64,000 nt of DNA from Oscillospiraceae bacterium Marseille-Q3528 (lineage in GTDB: Bacteria > Bacillota > Clostridia > Lachnospirales > Lachnospiraceae): the NCBI GenBank assembly GCA_018223385.1, contig JAGTTR010000007.1, positions 1-64,000 on the forward strand, read 5' to 3'. Under the pieces are notes generated by a model that ran no database searches, was not told the origin of the DNA, and saw only the letters and a list, made by a program, of their open reading frames with translations. How positions within the stretch are numbered: the first letter of the stretch is position 1; each line of letters begins with the position of its first letter. The position numbers were made by a program, and so were the translations under genes. Below are positions 8,242-16,705 of the stretch, piece after piece.

Positions 8242-9600
8242 ATGAGAGATACAAAAGTGGACATGCTCCACGGGCCGCTGGCGGGAAAACTGTTCTGGTT
8301 TGCCCTGCCCATTGCGGCCAGCAGTATGCTGCAGCAGCTGTTTAACGCAGCGGATACGGCGGTGGTGGGAAAGTTTGAGGATGCCGCGGCACTGGCGGCG
8401 GTGGGCACCAACGGAGAGATCGTGGCGTTTATCGTGAGCCTGTCGGCAGGACTGGCGGTGGGCACCAACGTGCTGCTGGGCATGTGTATTGGAAAAGGAG
8501 AAAAGAAAGATATTCAGGGCGTGATCCAGACCGCCATGGTGCTGGCGCTGGCGGTGGGACTGGTCGGCCTGCTTCTGGGGCAGGTGGTTGCCAGACCGAT
8601 TCTGGTGCTGATCCACACGCCGGAGGAAATTCTGGATCTGGCCGTGCAGTATCTGCGGATCTACTGTCTGGGCTATCCGGCGCTGCTGGTCTATGATTTC
8701 GGTTCGGCAATCCTGCGCTCCAAGGGGGACAGCCGCAGGCCATTTCTGATCCTGACGTTTTCCGGCTTTATCAATGTGGGCCTGAATCTGTTTTTCGTCA
8801 TTGTGTGTGGACTGGGTGTGGCCGGTGTTGCCATTGCTACCGATCTTTCCACCCTGTTTTCTGCGGGGATGGTTGTCTGGTGGCTGATCCGGGAGACGGA
8901 TGAGATCCGTTTATCTGTGGAAAGCCTCTGTTTTTCCGGAAAATTTGTGGGAAAAATCGTGTCTATCGGGCTACCCGCAGGGCTGCAGGGAGCGGTGTTC
9001 TGCCTGGCCAATATTTTTATCCAGTCGGCGGTGAACAGCTTTGGCTCCATTGCGGTGGCGGGCAGTGCCATTTCCATGAATTATGAGTATTTTTCCTATT
9101 ATATCCTCAGCGCCTGCGGGCAGGCGGCGACCACCTTTGTCAGCCAGAACTATGCGGCGGGCAACCGGCAGCGGTGCAGACGGATCCTGGTGCTCTGCCT
9201 GGTGGGCTCGGTGCTGTTTGACAGTATCGTCAACACGCCGCTGGTCATCTGGCGGCAGGCATTTTCGGGGATCTTTTCCTCAGAGGCGGCCGTGATCGAG
9301 GCTGCCTGCCAGCGGATGCTCATTGTGCTGGCACTGGGGCCGGTGTGCGGCCTGTATGAGGTGCCTGCCGGTGTTATGCGGGGCATGGGATATTCCCTGC
9401 GTCCCGCGCTGATGACCATGCTGGGTATCTGCCTTTTCCGCATCGTCTGGGTGGAGACGGTTTTCCGACAGGTGCGGACGCTGCCCTGTCTGTTCATCGT
9501 ATTTCCCATCACCTGGGCCATCACGCTGGTGCTGATCTGGGGGACTTTCAGGCTTGTGGCCTGGGATAAATTGAAGGGAAACGAGGGATCAGCCGCCTGA
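8242..9600 (+). CDS. MATE family efflux transporter (2)
   Basis: This 452-residue membrane protein starts 31 bp after the UvrA-like gene and is probably cotranscribed with it. The N-terminus is FWFALPIAASSMLQQLFNAA and then DTAVVGKFED, typical of MATE proteins. The second half begins near KIVSIGLPAGLQGAVFCLAN. The ATG at 8242 has AGAGGGAG upstream; a TTG at 8239 is in frame but too close to it. The substrate cannot be read from sequence. The position next to the UvrA-like protein suggests export of a DNA-active compound, which is inference. Confidence 0.9.
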   Translation: MRDTKVDMLHGPLAGKLFWFALPIAASSMLQQLFNAADTAVVGKFEDAAALAAVGTNGEIVAFIVSLSAGLAVGTNVLLGMCIGKGEKKDIQGVIQTAMVLALAVGLVGLLLGQVVARPILVLIHTPEEILDLAVQYLRIYCLGYPALLVYDFGSAILRSKGDSRRPFLILTFSGFINVGLNLFFVIVCGLGVAGVAIATDLSTLFSAGMVVWWLIRETDEIRLSVESLCFSGKFVGKIVSIGLPAGLQGAVFCLANIFIQSAVNSFGSIAVAGSAISMNYEYFSYYILSACGQAATTFVSQNYAAGNRQRCRRILVLCLVGSVLFDSIVNTPLVIWRQAFSGIFSSEAAVIEAACQRMLIVLALGPVCGLYEVPAGVMRGMGYSLRPALMTMLGICLFRIVWVETVFRQVRTLPCLFIVFPITWAITLVLIWGTFRLVAWDKLKGNEGSAA

Positions 9601-9653
9601 ATGGCTGTAAAAATATTTCCGAAATAAGAGAAAAATATCAGCACATTGCCCGA

Positions 9654-9682
9654 TTTACACAGGGGATTTTTGCGTGTATAAT
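9654..9682 (+). promoter_or_regulatory. Promoter of the third MATE gene
   Basis: TTTACA (9654-9659) and TATAAT (9677-9682) are 17 bp apart. The start point would lie about 85 nt before the ATG, so this MATE gene can be expressed separately from the one upstream. Confidence 0.7.
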
Positions 9683-9775
9683 TTCTCCCGTTCATAAAAA
9701 ATAAGACTGGCGCAGACCGGGGATGACTGGACGGAAATCCGGGAACGGATGCGCAGATGAACGGGAGTGAAACGT

Positions 9776-11149
9776 ATGAAAGCAGTACAGAATGACATGA
9801 CTGCGGGAGAGCCGATGAAGCTCATCCTGAGCTTTACGCTGCCGATTTTTATCGGCAATGTCTTCCAGCAGTTTTATAATATGGCAGACGCCGTGATCGT
9901 GGGAAAATTTGTGGGCAATCAGGCGCTGGCGGCGGTGGGAAGCACCGGCACGATCATGTTTCTGATCTTTGGCTTTGTGGTGGGCATGACCGCCGGATTT
10001 ACGGTGCTGACGGCCCAGAAATTCGGCGCCGGGGATATGGCTGGCATGCGGCGGACGGTGGCCGGGGCCGGAATCCTATCTCTGGCTGTGGGCATTTTTC
10101 TGACAATCTCGTTTCTGCTGTTTATGAAACCGCTGTTGGTTCTCATGCATACGCCGGAGGATATTTTTGCGGATGCTTATGCGTATATCATGATCATCAG
10201 CGGCGGCATTCTGGCCCAGATGCTGTACAATCTGCTGTCCAGCATTTTGCGGGCCATCGGCAACAGCAAGATCCCACTTTATTTTCTGATCTTAAGTGCG
10301 CTTTTGAATATTGTGCTGGATCTGGTGTTCATTGTGGTGTTCGGCCTGGGGGCCGCCGGGGCAGCCATTGCCACCGTCATTGCCCAGGGCGTTTCCGGGG
10401 TGCTCTGCCTTATTTACATTGCGGCGAAGATCCCGGTGCTGCACCTGAAGCGGGAAGACTTCCATGTGGGAAGCACGATCCTTCTGAGCCAGCTTCATGT
10501 GGGCATTCCCATGGCGCTGCAGTATTCCATCACGGCCATCGGTACGATGATGGTGCAGTCGTCCCTGAATATCCTGGGCTCCACGCTGGTGGCGGCGTTC
10601 ACCGCAGCCGGGAAAATCGAGCAGCTGGTGACCCAGGGCTATGCGGCCATGGGAACGACCATGGCGACCTACGGTGCCCAGAATATGGGAGCCGGTGCGG
10701 TGCGGCGGATCCGGCAGGGCTTTCGGGCGTGCACGATCCTAGGCGTGATCTACGCCTTCCTTGCGGCGGGCTTTGCCATGACCGTGGGAAAATATATGAC
10801 ATACCTGTTTGTTTCTCAGGATGTACAACTCATCATGGATTCTGTGGACATTTACCTGAAATGCATCGGCGTGTTTTTCGTTCCGCTGGCGGTGGTGAAC
10901 ATTTACCGCAACGGCATCCAGGGGCTGGGCTATGGCCTGCTGCCTATGATGGCCGGTGTGGCGGAGCTCATCGGCCGGGGCGTGGTGGCGATCCTGGCGG
11001 CCCGCAGAAGAAGCTATCTGGGCGTCTGCCTGGCAAGTCCGGCGGCCTGGGTGCTGGCAGGCGGATTGTTGCTGCTCATGTACTACTACATCATGCATGT
11101 GGATATGAAGCGGATGTTCGGAGAGAAAGCCGTTTCCGGTGAAAAATAA
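9776..11149 (+). CDS. MATE family efflux transporter (3)
   Basis: This 457-residue membrane protein has the MATE N-terminal pattern (LILSFTLPIFIGNVFQQFYN, then ADAVIVGKFVGNQALAAVGS) and a second half beginning VGIPMALQYSITAIGTMMVQ. GTG at 9767 is in frame, but the ACGGGAG ribosome site fits the ATG at 9776. It has its own promoter at 9654 and ends at a strong terminator. Together with the genes at 4094 and 8242 it makes a local cluster of three paralogues. Confidence 0.9.
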   Translation: MKAVQNDMTAGEPMKLILSFTLPIFIGNVFQQFYNMADAVIVGKFVGNQALAAVGSTGTIMFLIFGFVVGMTAGFTVLTAQKFGAGDMAGMRRTVAGAGILSLAVGIFLTISFLLFMKPLLVLMHTPEDIFADAYAYIMIISGGILAQMLYNLLSSILRAIGNSKIPLYFLILSALLNIVLDLVFIVVFGLGAAGAAIATVIAQGVSGVLCLIYIAAKIPVLHLKREDFHVGSTILLSQLHVGIPMALQYSITAIGTMMVQSSLNILGSTLVAAFTAAGKIEQLVTQGYAAMGTTMATYGAQNMGAGAVRRIRQGFRACTILGVIYAFLAAGFAMTVGKYMTYLFVSQDVQLIMDSVDIYLKCIGVFFVPLAVVNIYRNGIQGLGYGLLPMMAGVAELIGRGVVAILAARRRSYLGVCLASPAAWVLAGGLLLLMYYYIMHVDMKRMFGEKAVSGEK

Positions 11150-11153
11150 ACAT

Positions 11154-11203
11154 AAAAAGAGAACAGAAAACTCGTTTCTGAGCCTTCTGTTCTCTTTTTT
11201 TCT
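11154..11203. terminator. Bidirectional terminator between MATE 3 and purC
   Basis: AAAAAGAGAACAGAA pairs with TTCTGTTCTCTTTTT around a 16-nt loop. It has A-rich and T-rich flanks on both sides, so it can end both convergent genes. Confidence 0.9.
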
Positions 11204-11221
11204 ATAGAATGCTTTGCGTAA

Positions 11222-12094
11222 TTAGTCCAGATCCTTGCCGGTGAGCATCTTGTATGCCTGGAGATATTTGGCGATGGTCTTGTCCACGATCTCCTGGGGC
11301 AGTGTCCAGTCGTTGCCGGGGTTGGCGGTGAGCCAGTCGCGGGCAAACTGCTTGTCGAAGGACGGCTGGGAATGTCCTGCCTCGTAGCCGTCTGCCGGCC
11401 AGAAACGGGAGCTGTCCGGGGTGAGCATCTCATCGCCCAGTACCATGTTGCCGTTCTCATCCAGACCGAACTCGAACTTGGTGTCTGCAATGATGATGCC
11501 TTTGTTCAGGGCGTACTCGGCACATTTCTTATAGAGGGCAATGGTGTTGTCGCGGAGCTGTTCAGCAAGCTCACGGCCCTTGCCCGGAAAATATTTTTCA
11601 AGGTGATCCACGCTCTGTTCAAAGGAGATGTTCTCGTCGTGGTCGCCGATCTCTGCCTTGGTGGAAGGGGTGTAGATCGGTTCAGGAAGCTTATCGGACT
11701 CTTTCAGCCCTTCGGGAAGACGGATGCCGCATACGGTGCCGTTCTTCTGGTAGCTGGCCCAGCCGCTTCCGGTGATGTAGCCGCGGACGATGCACTCGAT
11801 AGGAAGCATGTTCAGCTTCCGGCACATCATGGACTTGCCCTGGAACTTCTCCTGCTGGAAGAATTCCGGCATATCGGTTGTGTCCACAGAAATCATGTGG
11901 TTCGGGATGATATCCTCCGTCAGGTCGAACCAGAACTTGGACATCTGGGTCAGTACCGCACCCTTCTTGGTCACCTCATTGTGGAGGATCACATCGAAGC
12001 AGCTGATGCGGTCAGTGGCAACCATGATCAGGCTGTCGCCGTTGTCATAGATCTCACGTACTTTACCTTCTTTGATTGGTTTTAATTCCTGCAT
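11222..12094 (-). CDS. purC: Phosphoribosylaminoimidazole-succinocarboxamide synthase (SAICAR synthetase)
   Basis: This 290-residue enzyme of purine synthesis joins aspartate to CAIR using ATP in the cytoplasm. Signatures are KEGKVREIYDNGDSLIMVAT and DRISCFDV at the nucleotide site, ECIVRGYITGSGWASY, and ADTKFEFGLDENG with LGDEMLTPDSSRFW near the end. The length is that of the family. The ATG has ATGAGGTG five bases upstream. No other purine gene is nearby. A type B structured element lies 27 bp before the start, in the probable leader, which may mean regulation at RNA level. Confidence 0.95.
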   Translation of the reverse strand: MQELKPIKEGKVREIYDNGDSLIMVATDRISCFDVILHNEVTKKGAVLTQMSKFWFDLTEDIIPNHMISVDTTDMPEFFQQEKFQGKSMMCRKLNMLPIECIVRGYITGSGWASYQKNGTVCGIRLPEGLKESDKLPEPIYTPSTKAEIGDHDENISFEQSVDHLEKYFPGKGRELAEQLRDNTIALYKKCAEYALNKGIIIADTKFEFGLDENGNMVLGDEMLTPDSSRFWPADGYEAGHSQPSFDKQFARDWLTANPGNDWTLPQEIVDKTIAKYLQAYKMLTGKDLD

Positions 12095-12120
12095 GTTTTC
12101 ACCTCATATTGTATATATTG

Positions 12121-12276
12121 CAGTTCACCCGCGCCATTCGCAAAACCGTATCTTCGATACTCTCTGCTGCGTTGCAGCTCATTTTTGCTCAACCATTGGC
12201 GCTCCCTTCGCATATTCATGTATCCAGATTCCCATGCAAGCATGAAATCTGTCCACAAGAACATGCGAGTGAACTG
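12121..12276 (-). ncRNA. Type B structured element, copy 1 (purC leader)
   Basis: Read on the minus strand, ACAGTTCAC at the 5' end pairs with GTGAACTG at the 3' end. Inside are AGATT...AATCT capped by CATG-CTTG-CATG, a GCGCCA/TGGCGC stem, and GCAAAA/TTTTGC enclosing GCTGC/GCAGC and GTATC/GATAC. A possible -10 (TAATAT) lies seven bases before the 5' end. The second copy at 13095-13298 changes GTATC/GATAC to GCATC/GATGC, a compensatory change. The class is not one I can name. Confidence 0.65.
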
Positions 12277-12321
12277 TTTTGCTGATATTACAGTAACCCT
12301 ATCACTTGCGACCGGTATCTG

Positions 12322-12978
12322 TCAAGAGTGAAACGAAAAATGTCGATCCAGCCAGTTGCCGAAGATCCCCACCATTTTGCCCATGGTGAAGGCCGCAGCC
12401 ACGGTGCCGATGCCAAGACCCTGCAAATGACCGAGGAAGAAGAAGGTCATGCCGCCGGTGACGGCCAGGCAGATGACGTCAAAGGAAATTTTGATCTTCG
12501 GGTAGGGAATGCCGGTGATCTGGGACAGCTCCCGGGGAAAGAGGTCCGTGGGAACGATGGGCAGGCCGCACCGGTTGGACAGGGCGATGCCCAGACTGAT
12601 GAGCAGATAGCTGGCGACAAAATAGATCACCAGAAGCGGCAGACGCTGAGGCAGCACGTCGATCCACAGCTCATGGACATCCAGCAGTTTGCCGAAGATG
12701 AAGCCCACAACAAAGCTGAAAAGATAGGACGGAACGAATTTTTTCCGAAGGATCATGAGACTGAGGACGAGAAGCCCCTGAAAAATATACGTCCAGGTGC
12801 CTAAGGTCAGAAAAGGCAGGACGAGAGAAAAAGCGTAGGGAACGCTGGAAATGGCGGAAATACCGGCGTTGGAGTGCAGCATCAGGACAACGCCGAAGCT
12901 GTTGATGGTGACGGCGATGGCAAGTGCCAGCCAGCCGGGAAAGTGGGTCAGTTGCTTTTGTGATGTGTTTTCTTCCAT
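12322..12978 (-). CDS. YczE/DUF6198-like integral membrane protein
   Basis: This 218-residue protein has about six membrane segments and the pattern of the YczE/YitT-like group, for example SFGVVLMLHSNAGISAIS, LISLGIALSNRCGLPIVP, TDLFPRELSQI and GIGTVAAAFTMGKMVGIFGN. These proteins sit in the cytoplasmic membrane and have no settled function. A neighbouring promoter is at 13030-13058. Upstream of that lies the second type B element. No partner gene is adjacent. Confidence 0.65.
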   Translation of the reverse strand: MEENTSQKQLTHFPGWLALAIAVTINSFGVVLMLHSNAGISAISSVPYAFSLVLPFLTLGTWTYIFQGLLVLSLMILRKKFVPSYLFSFVVGFIFGKLLDVHELWIDVLPQRLPLLVIYFVASYLLISLGIALSNRCGLPIVPTDLFPRELSQITGIPYPKIKISFDVICLAVTGGMTFFFLGHLQGLGIGTVAAAFTMGKMVGIFGNWLDRHFSFHS

Positions 12979-13029
12979 GATATGTATGCAATCCTTTCTT
13001 CCGCCAAAGCGGAACTTTTTCAGATACCT

Positions 13030-13058
13030 ACTATACTACAATCGAAAAAATGTTACAA
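13030..13058 (-). promoter_or_regulatory. Promoter of the YczE-like gene
   Basis: On the minus strand TTGTAA and TATAGT are 17 bp apart, about 52 bp before the coding start. This promoter lies downstream of the type B element, so the element need not be in every transcript of this gene. Confidence 0.55.
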
Positions 13059-13094
13059 CGTTATATTTATATAGAAGAAACTCATCTCCACATT

Positions 13095-13298
13095 TACAGT
13101 TCACCCGCGCCATTCGCAAAACCGCATCTTTGATGCTTTCCGCTGCTTCGCAGCTCATTTTTGCTCATGACCAGGCGCTCCCTTCGCTGCATTGCATCCG
13201 AAAGAAGCTGCCGGTGGCAGGTTCTGTAGGTATGCTCATGCAGCCAGATTTTCATGCAAGCATGGAATCTGTCTACAAGAGCATACGAGTGAACTGTA
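13095..13298 (-). ncRNA. Type B structured element, copy 2
   Basis: The closing stem is 11 bp (TTACAGTTCAC/GTGAACTGTAA). The CATG-CTTG-CATG hairpin, GCAAAA/TTTTGC, GCTGC/GCAGC and TGCGAATGGCGCGGG are kept. An extra arm of about 48 nt, closed by GCTGCA/TGCAGC, is present compared with copy 1. It points towards the YczE-like gene. Confidence 0.6.
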
Positions 13299-13361
13299 AC
13301 GCATATTTTTCCCAAAATAACACATACTGTTTCTGAATACGGGAAAGGAGTGGAAAACAGC

Positions 13362-13796
13362 ATGATTCAACCGGATACGATCAAACTGCTGCGGGAATGT
13401 GACGCGGGCATCAAGATGGGCACGGCGTCCATCCACGATGTGATGGACTACGTGAAGGATGAGGAACTGAAAAAGCTGCTGGAGGCGTGCAAGGACAAAC
13501 ACCGGGTGCTGGAGCGGGAGATCGAGGAGCTGCTGGCGTCCTACGGGGATGACGGCAAGGAGCCGAATCCCATGGCCAAGGGTATGTCCTGGATGAAAAC
13601 CAATGTCCGGCTGGTGATGAACGAGTCGGACGCCACCATCGCCGGGCTGATGACGGATGGCTGCAACATGGGTGTGAAATCCCTGGGGAAATATCTGAAC
13701 CAGTATGCGGCGGCAGACGAGGAGGCAAAAGATATCACCAGGCGGCTCATGGCGCTGGAGGAGCAGCTGGCAGAGGACGTGAGGCGATTTCTGTGA
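13362..13796 (+). CDS. Ferritin-like four-helix bundle protein (DUF2383-like)
   Basis: This 144-residue soluble helical protein begins IQPDTIKLLRECDAGIKMGT, and its regular acidic helices resemble the DUF2383/PA2169-like four-helix proteins. Possible metal ligands are spread over the helices (for example D and E in HDVMDYVKDEELKK), but no clear diiron motif stands out. A GTG at 13350 is in frame, but AAAGGAG overlaps it, so the ATG at 13362 is preferred. It probably forms its own unit. Function unknown. Confidence 0.6.
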   Translation: MIQPDTIKLLRECDAGIKMGTASIHDVMDYVKDEELKKLLEACKDKHRVLEREIEELLASYGDDGKEPNPMAKGMSWMKTNVRLVMNESDATIAGLMTDGCNMGVKSLGKYLNQYAAADEEAKDITRRLMALEEQLAEDVRRFL

Positions 13797-13823
13797 TGCC
13801 AGTGAACGTGTATATGTAATACC

Positions 13824-13853
13824 TTGACTGGTCTTTCGGGATTATGGTAACAT
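13824..13853 (+). promoter_or_regulatory. Promoter of the GGDEF/EAL gene
   Basis: TTGACT (13824-13829) and TAACAT (13848-13853) are 18 bp apart, 40 bp before the coding start. Confidence 0.5.
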
Positions 13854-13894
13854 GGGATTAGGAAAAAGGCTTAACCCGAAAGAGGAATCAACGA

Positions 13895-16624
13895 ATGAAG
13901 CGCACAGATAAAATAGAAGTGGGAGCGTTTGCCAGGACGCTGCGCAGAAGTGGTATTTACGTGTATGCCTACGACAAAGAAGAAGATCGTATGGTATTTT
14001 TCAGCGACCAGGAAAACTGCTGTCGGGAGGTTTTGCACTGGCAGGATTCCTCGGAGATCCGCAGCTGGATCCATCCGGAGGACCGGGATATTTTTGCGCA
14101 GCTACTGAAAGGCAGCCGGGAGGAATCGGCGGAGATCCGTATGGTGGAAGGAGGTTCCATCAGGCGGAAGCAGGTAGAACTTCAACCGGTGGATGATCGA
14201 TTTGTGACGGGCATTATCCGTGACGTGACCGTGGAACGGTTGCTGGAAGAGCAGGCACAAAGAGATTCCCTTACCGGCCTGTACAACCGCAGCCGCGGAA
14301 CGGAGCTGATCAGCACCTATCTTTCTCAGAAAGATCCTTATGCTTCCTGTGGACTGATGATGCTGGATATTGATTATTTCAAAGGTGTCAATGACAGCTA
14401 CGGGCACCTGTTTGGGGACCGGGCGCTGGAGACCTTTGCACAGCTTCTGCTGTCCCTGTTCCGCCCCGGAGATGTGATCATGCGTGTCAGTGGAGATGGA
14501 TTCGTGGTTCTTTTAAAGGATATTGACCACAACAGGCTGGTGAAGAAGGCAGGAGAGCTGGTGGAGGCCACCAGACGGCTTCGTTTTTCGGAAGAAACGT
14601 ATCATATGACATGCAGTGCAGGGGTGTGTTTTCTGCCGGAAAATATATCCGGTTATACGTATGAGCAGTTGTTCGGCAATGCAGACTGGGCGCTTTGCAG
14701 AGCCAAGGAAACCGGACGCAACCGGTATGTATTCTGCGACTGCTTAAGAAGATATGAGACATGGAATCTGGATGATGCGAAGGTGGAGGATGTGGATGCC
14801 AGATACCTGCACAACGATATCATATCTACCGCCTTTGAAATCTTCGAGAAAATGAACAATTTCAGTCTGGCCATCCATCTGCTTCTGAAAGTGATCGGTT
14901 ATCAGTTCGATCTGGATCGGATCACAGTGGTACGCACGGATGTGAAAGGCAGGCTGGCAGGTAAACAGTACCAGTGGTGTGCGGAGGGGATCCCCGGGGC
15001 ACTGGATGTGCCGGGATCCTTCCGGAAAGAAGATTTCCTGACCCTGTTCCACAGCTATGACGAACACGGCACAACCGTATTGCAGTATGACAGCATGTAC
15101 AGGTATTCCGATGAGGCCAGAGATCTGCTCATGCAAAGAGATGCCAAGACGGTGCTCTATGCAGCGCTGTACCAGGATGGCAGCTATATCGGTGCCATTT
15201 CCTATGTGGTATGTAAGGAGAAGCGTTACTGGTCGGAGAAGGACCGGAAGCAGCTGGGAGAAGTGACGAAGCTCATTTCCATTCACATGGCGAAGAATCC
15301 GTCCGTAAATGCGCTGACCAGAGGAGCATCCAACCTGCTGGAATACGATTGCCTCACCGGTCTCATTTCCTTTTCCCGTTTTAAGGAAGAGGTGGAACGC
15401 CGGATTGTAGGGGAACTGGCAGGTAGCTATGTGATCATTTACACAGATTTTGAAAATTTCAAATATTTTAACCAGCAGTACGGATATTGCAGCGGCGATC
15501 AGCTGTTGAAGGATTTTTGTGATGCCGTTATGGAAAATATGAAGGAAACCGATGTGGGAGATATCTATTTTTCCCGGGTGGTATCGGATCAGTTCATTTT
15601 ATTCCGCCCTGTCACGGATGTGAATGATACCATGAAGGGTGTAGAGCGGATCAACCGGGAGTTCTGCAGCCGGCAGATGCTCTGGCATCCGGAGGTCCGG
15701 GTACGGCTGCGCAGCGGCATCTATGTGATCAATGCCAGCTGTGAAAGTGCTTCTGAGGCCATTGATGCGGCCAATTATGCGAGAAAACAGATTCAGCCCA
15801 GTTCTCCCAATATGACTTTTCTGTATGATGAGAATCTGGCAAAGCAGCAGGAACTGGAAATACAGACGTTAAATGGTATTGGGTCGGCGATCAGAAATCA
15901 TGAGATCGAGGTGTATTTCCAGCCGAAAGTGCGTCTGGAGGATAATACCGTTGCAGGAGCGGAAGCGCTGTCCCGGTGGCGACAGGAGGATGGCACCCTG
16001 ATGGAGCCGGATCTGTTTATTGCCACGCTGGAAAAGGACGGCCGGATCGTGGATTTGGATTTCTACGTGCTGGAGCAGGTGGCCGCATTTTTAAGCAAAT
16101 GCCGGGATGAGGGGCGAAAGCTTCTGCCTGTTGCGGTAAATGGTTCCATTCTGCACGCACAGGATGCCGACACGGTGGAAAAATATCGTGCTGTGCTGGA
16201 ACAGTATGGAGTGGATCCGTCACTCATCGAGGTGGAACTGACAGAAACGGCAACTGTTAATGATTATGATAATATCCGGCGGCTGTTCCAGGACTTTCAG
16301 ACGGCCGGATTCCACACATCCATGGATGATTTTGGTGCCGGGTATTCGATCCTGAATGTGGTGGTGGATGTGCCGGTGGATGCAGTGAAGCTGGATAAGG
16401 CATTTCTCATGAACTGCATGTCGTCTGAAAAGGGAAGGACATTCCTGAAATTTGTGATCCGCGTCATGAAGGGACTGGAATACAAGGTGATCTGTGAGGG
16501 GATCGAGACGAAAGAGCAGGCAGAGTTTTTGCGGCAGGCCAGGTGTGATCTGGGGCAGGGATACTGGTTTTCGAAACCCTTACCGGCAGCGGAATATGAG
16601 AAGCTTCTGGATCAGGAGAAATAA
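13895..16624 (+). CDS. Cyclic-di-GMP phosphodiesterase with two degenerate GGDEF domains and a C-terminal EAL domain
   Basis: This 909-residue cytoplasmic protein has no membrane segment. Order: PAS-like region (1-115), GGDEF domain 1 (about 125-285), GAF-like region (about 300-470), GGDEF domain 2 (about 480-640) and EAL domain (about 669-905). The first GGDEF signature reads SGDGF and the second VSDQF, so neither should make c-di-GMP. The EAL domain keeps AEALSRW, the Asn of VAVNGS, VELTET, MDDFGAGYS, the Lys of AVKLDKAF, CEGIET and the Gln of GQGYW, so it should hydrolyse c-di-GMP. The degenerate domains may sense GTP or serve for pairing (inference). It has its own promoter and ends at the terminator at 16636. 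Confidence 0.85.
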   Translation: MKRTDKIEVGAFARTLRRSGIYVYAYDKEEDRMVFFSDQENCCREVLHWQDSSEIRSWIHPEDRDIFAQLLKGSREESAEIRMVEGGSIRRKQVELQPVDDRFVTGIIRDVTVERLLEEQAQRDSLTGLYNRSRGTELISTYLSQKDPYASCGLMMLDIDYFKGVNDSYGHLFGDRALETFAQLLLSLFRPGDVIMRVSGDGFVVLLKDIDHNRLVKKAGELVEATRRLRFSEETYHMTCSAGVCFLPENISGYTYEQLFGNADWALCRAKETGRNRYVFCDCLRRYETWNLDDAKVEDVDARYLHNDIISTAFEIFEKMNNFSLAIHLLLKVIGYQFDLDRITVVRTDVKGRLAGKQYQWCAEGIPGALDVPGSFRKEDFLTLFHSYDEHGTTVLQYDSMYRYSDEARDLLMQRDAKTVLYAALYQDGSYIGAISYVVCKEKRYWSEKDRKQLGEVTKLISIHMAKNPSVNALTRGASNLLEYDCLTGLISFSRFKEEVERRIVGELAGSYVIIYTDFENFKYFNQQYGYCSGDQLLKDFCDAVMENMKETDVGDIYFSRVVSDQFILFRPVTDVNDTMKGVERINREFCSRQMLWHPEVRVRLRSGIYVINASCESASEAIDAANYARKQIQPSSPNMTFLYDENLAKQQELEIQTLNGIGSAIRNHEIEVYFQPKVRLEDNTVAGAEALSRWRQEDGTLMEPDLFIATLEKDGRIVDLDFYVLEQVAAFLSKCRDEGRKLLPVAVNGSILHAQDADTVEKYRAVLEQYGVDPSLIEVELTETATVNDYDNIRRLFQDFQTAGFHTSMDDFGAGYSILNVVVDVPVDAVKLDKAFLMNCMSSEKGRTFLKFVIRVMKGLEYKVICEGIETKEQAEFLRQARCDLGQGYWFSKPLPAAEYEKLLDQEK

Positions 16625-16635
16625 ATACATAAATG

Positions 16636-16674
16636 AAAAAGAGGAGCAGCTTTTCGGGCATGCTCCTCTTTTTT
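16636..16674. terminator. Terminator between the EAL gene and the Amt-PII gene
   Basis: AAAAAGAGGAGCA pairs with TGCTCCTCTTTTTT around a short loop. It is T-rich on both ends and serves both convergent genes. Confidence 0.9.
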
Positions 16675-16705
16675 AAAGAAGAAAGAAATGTGGAAATGCT
16701 TTTGT

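Noticed and set aside
7005..8483. A 492-codon minus-strand frame across the UvrA-like and MATE 2 genes
   Set aside because: It spans two real genes and has shadow composition with no start signal.
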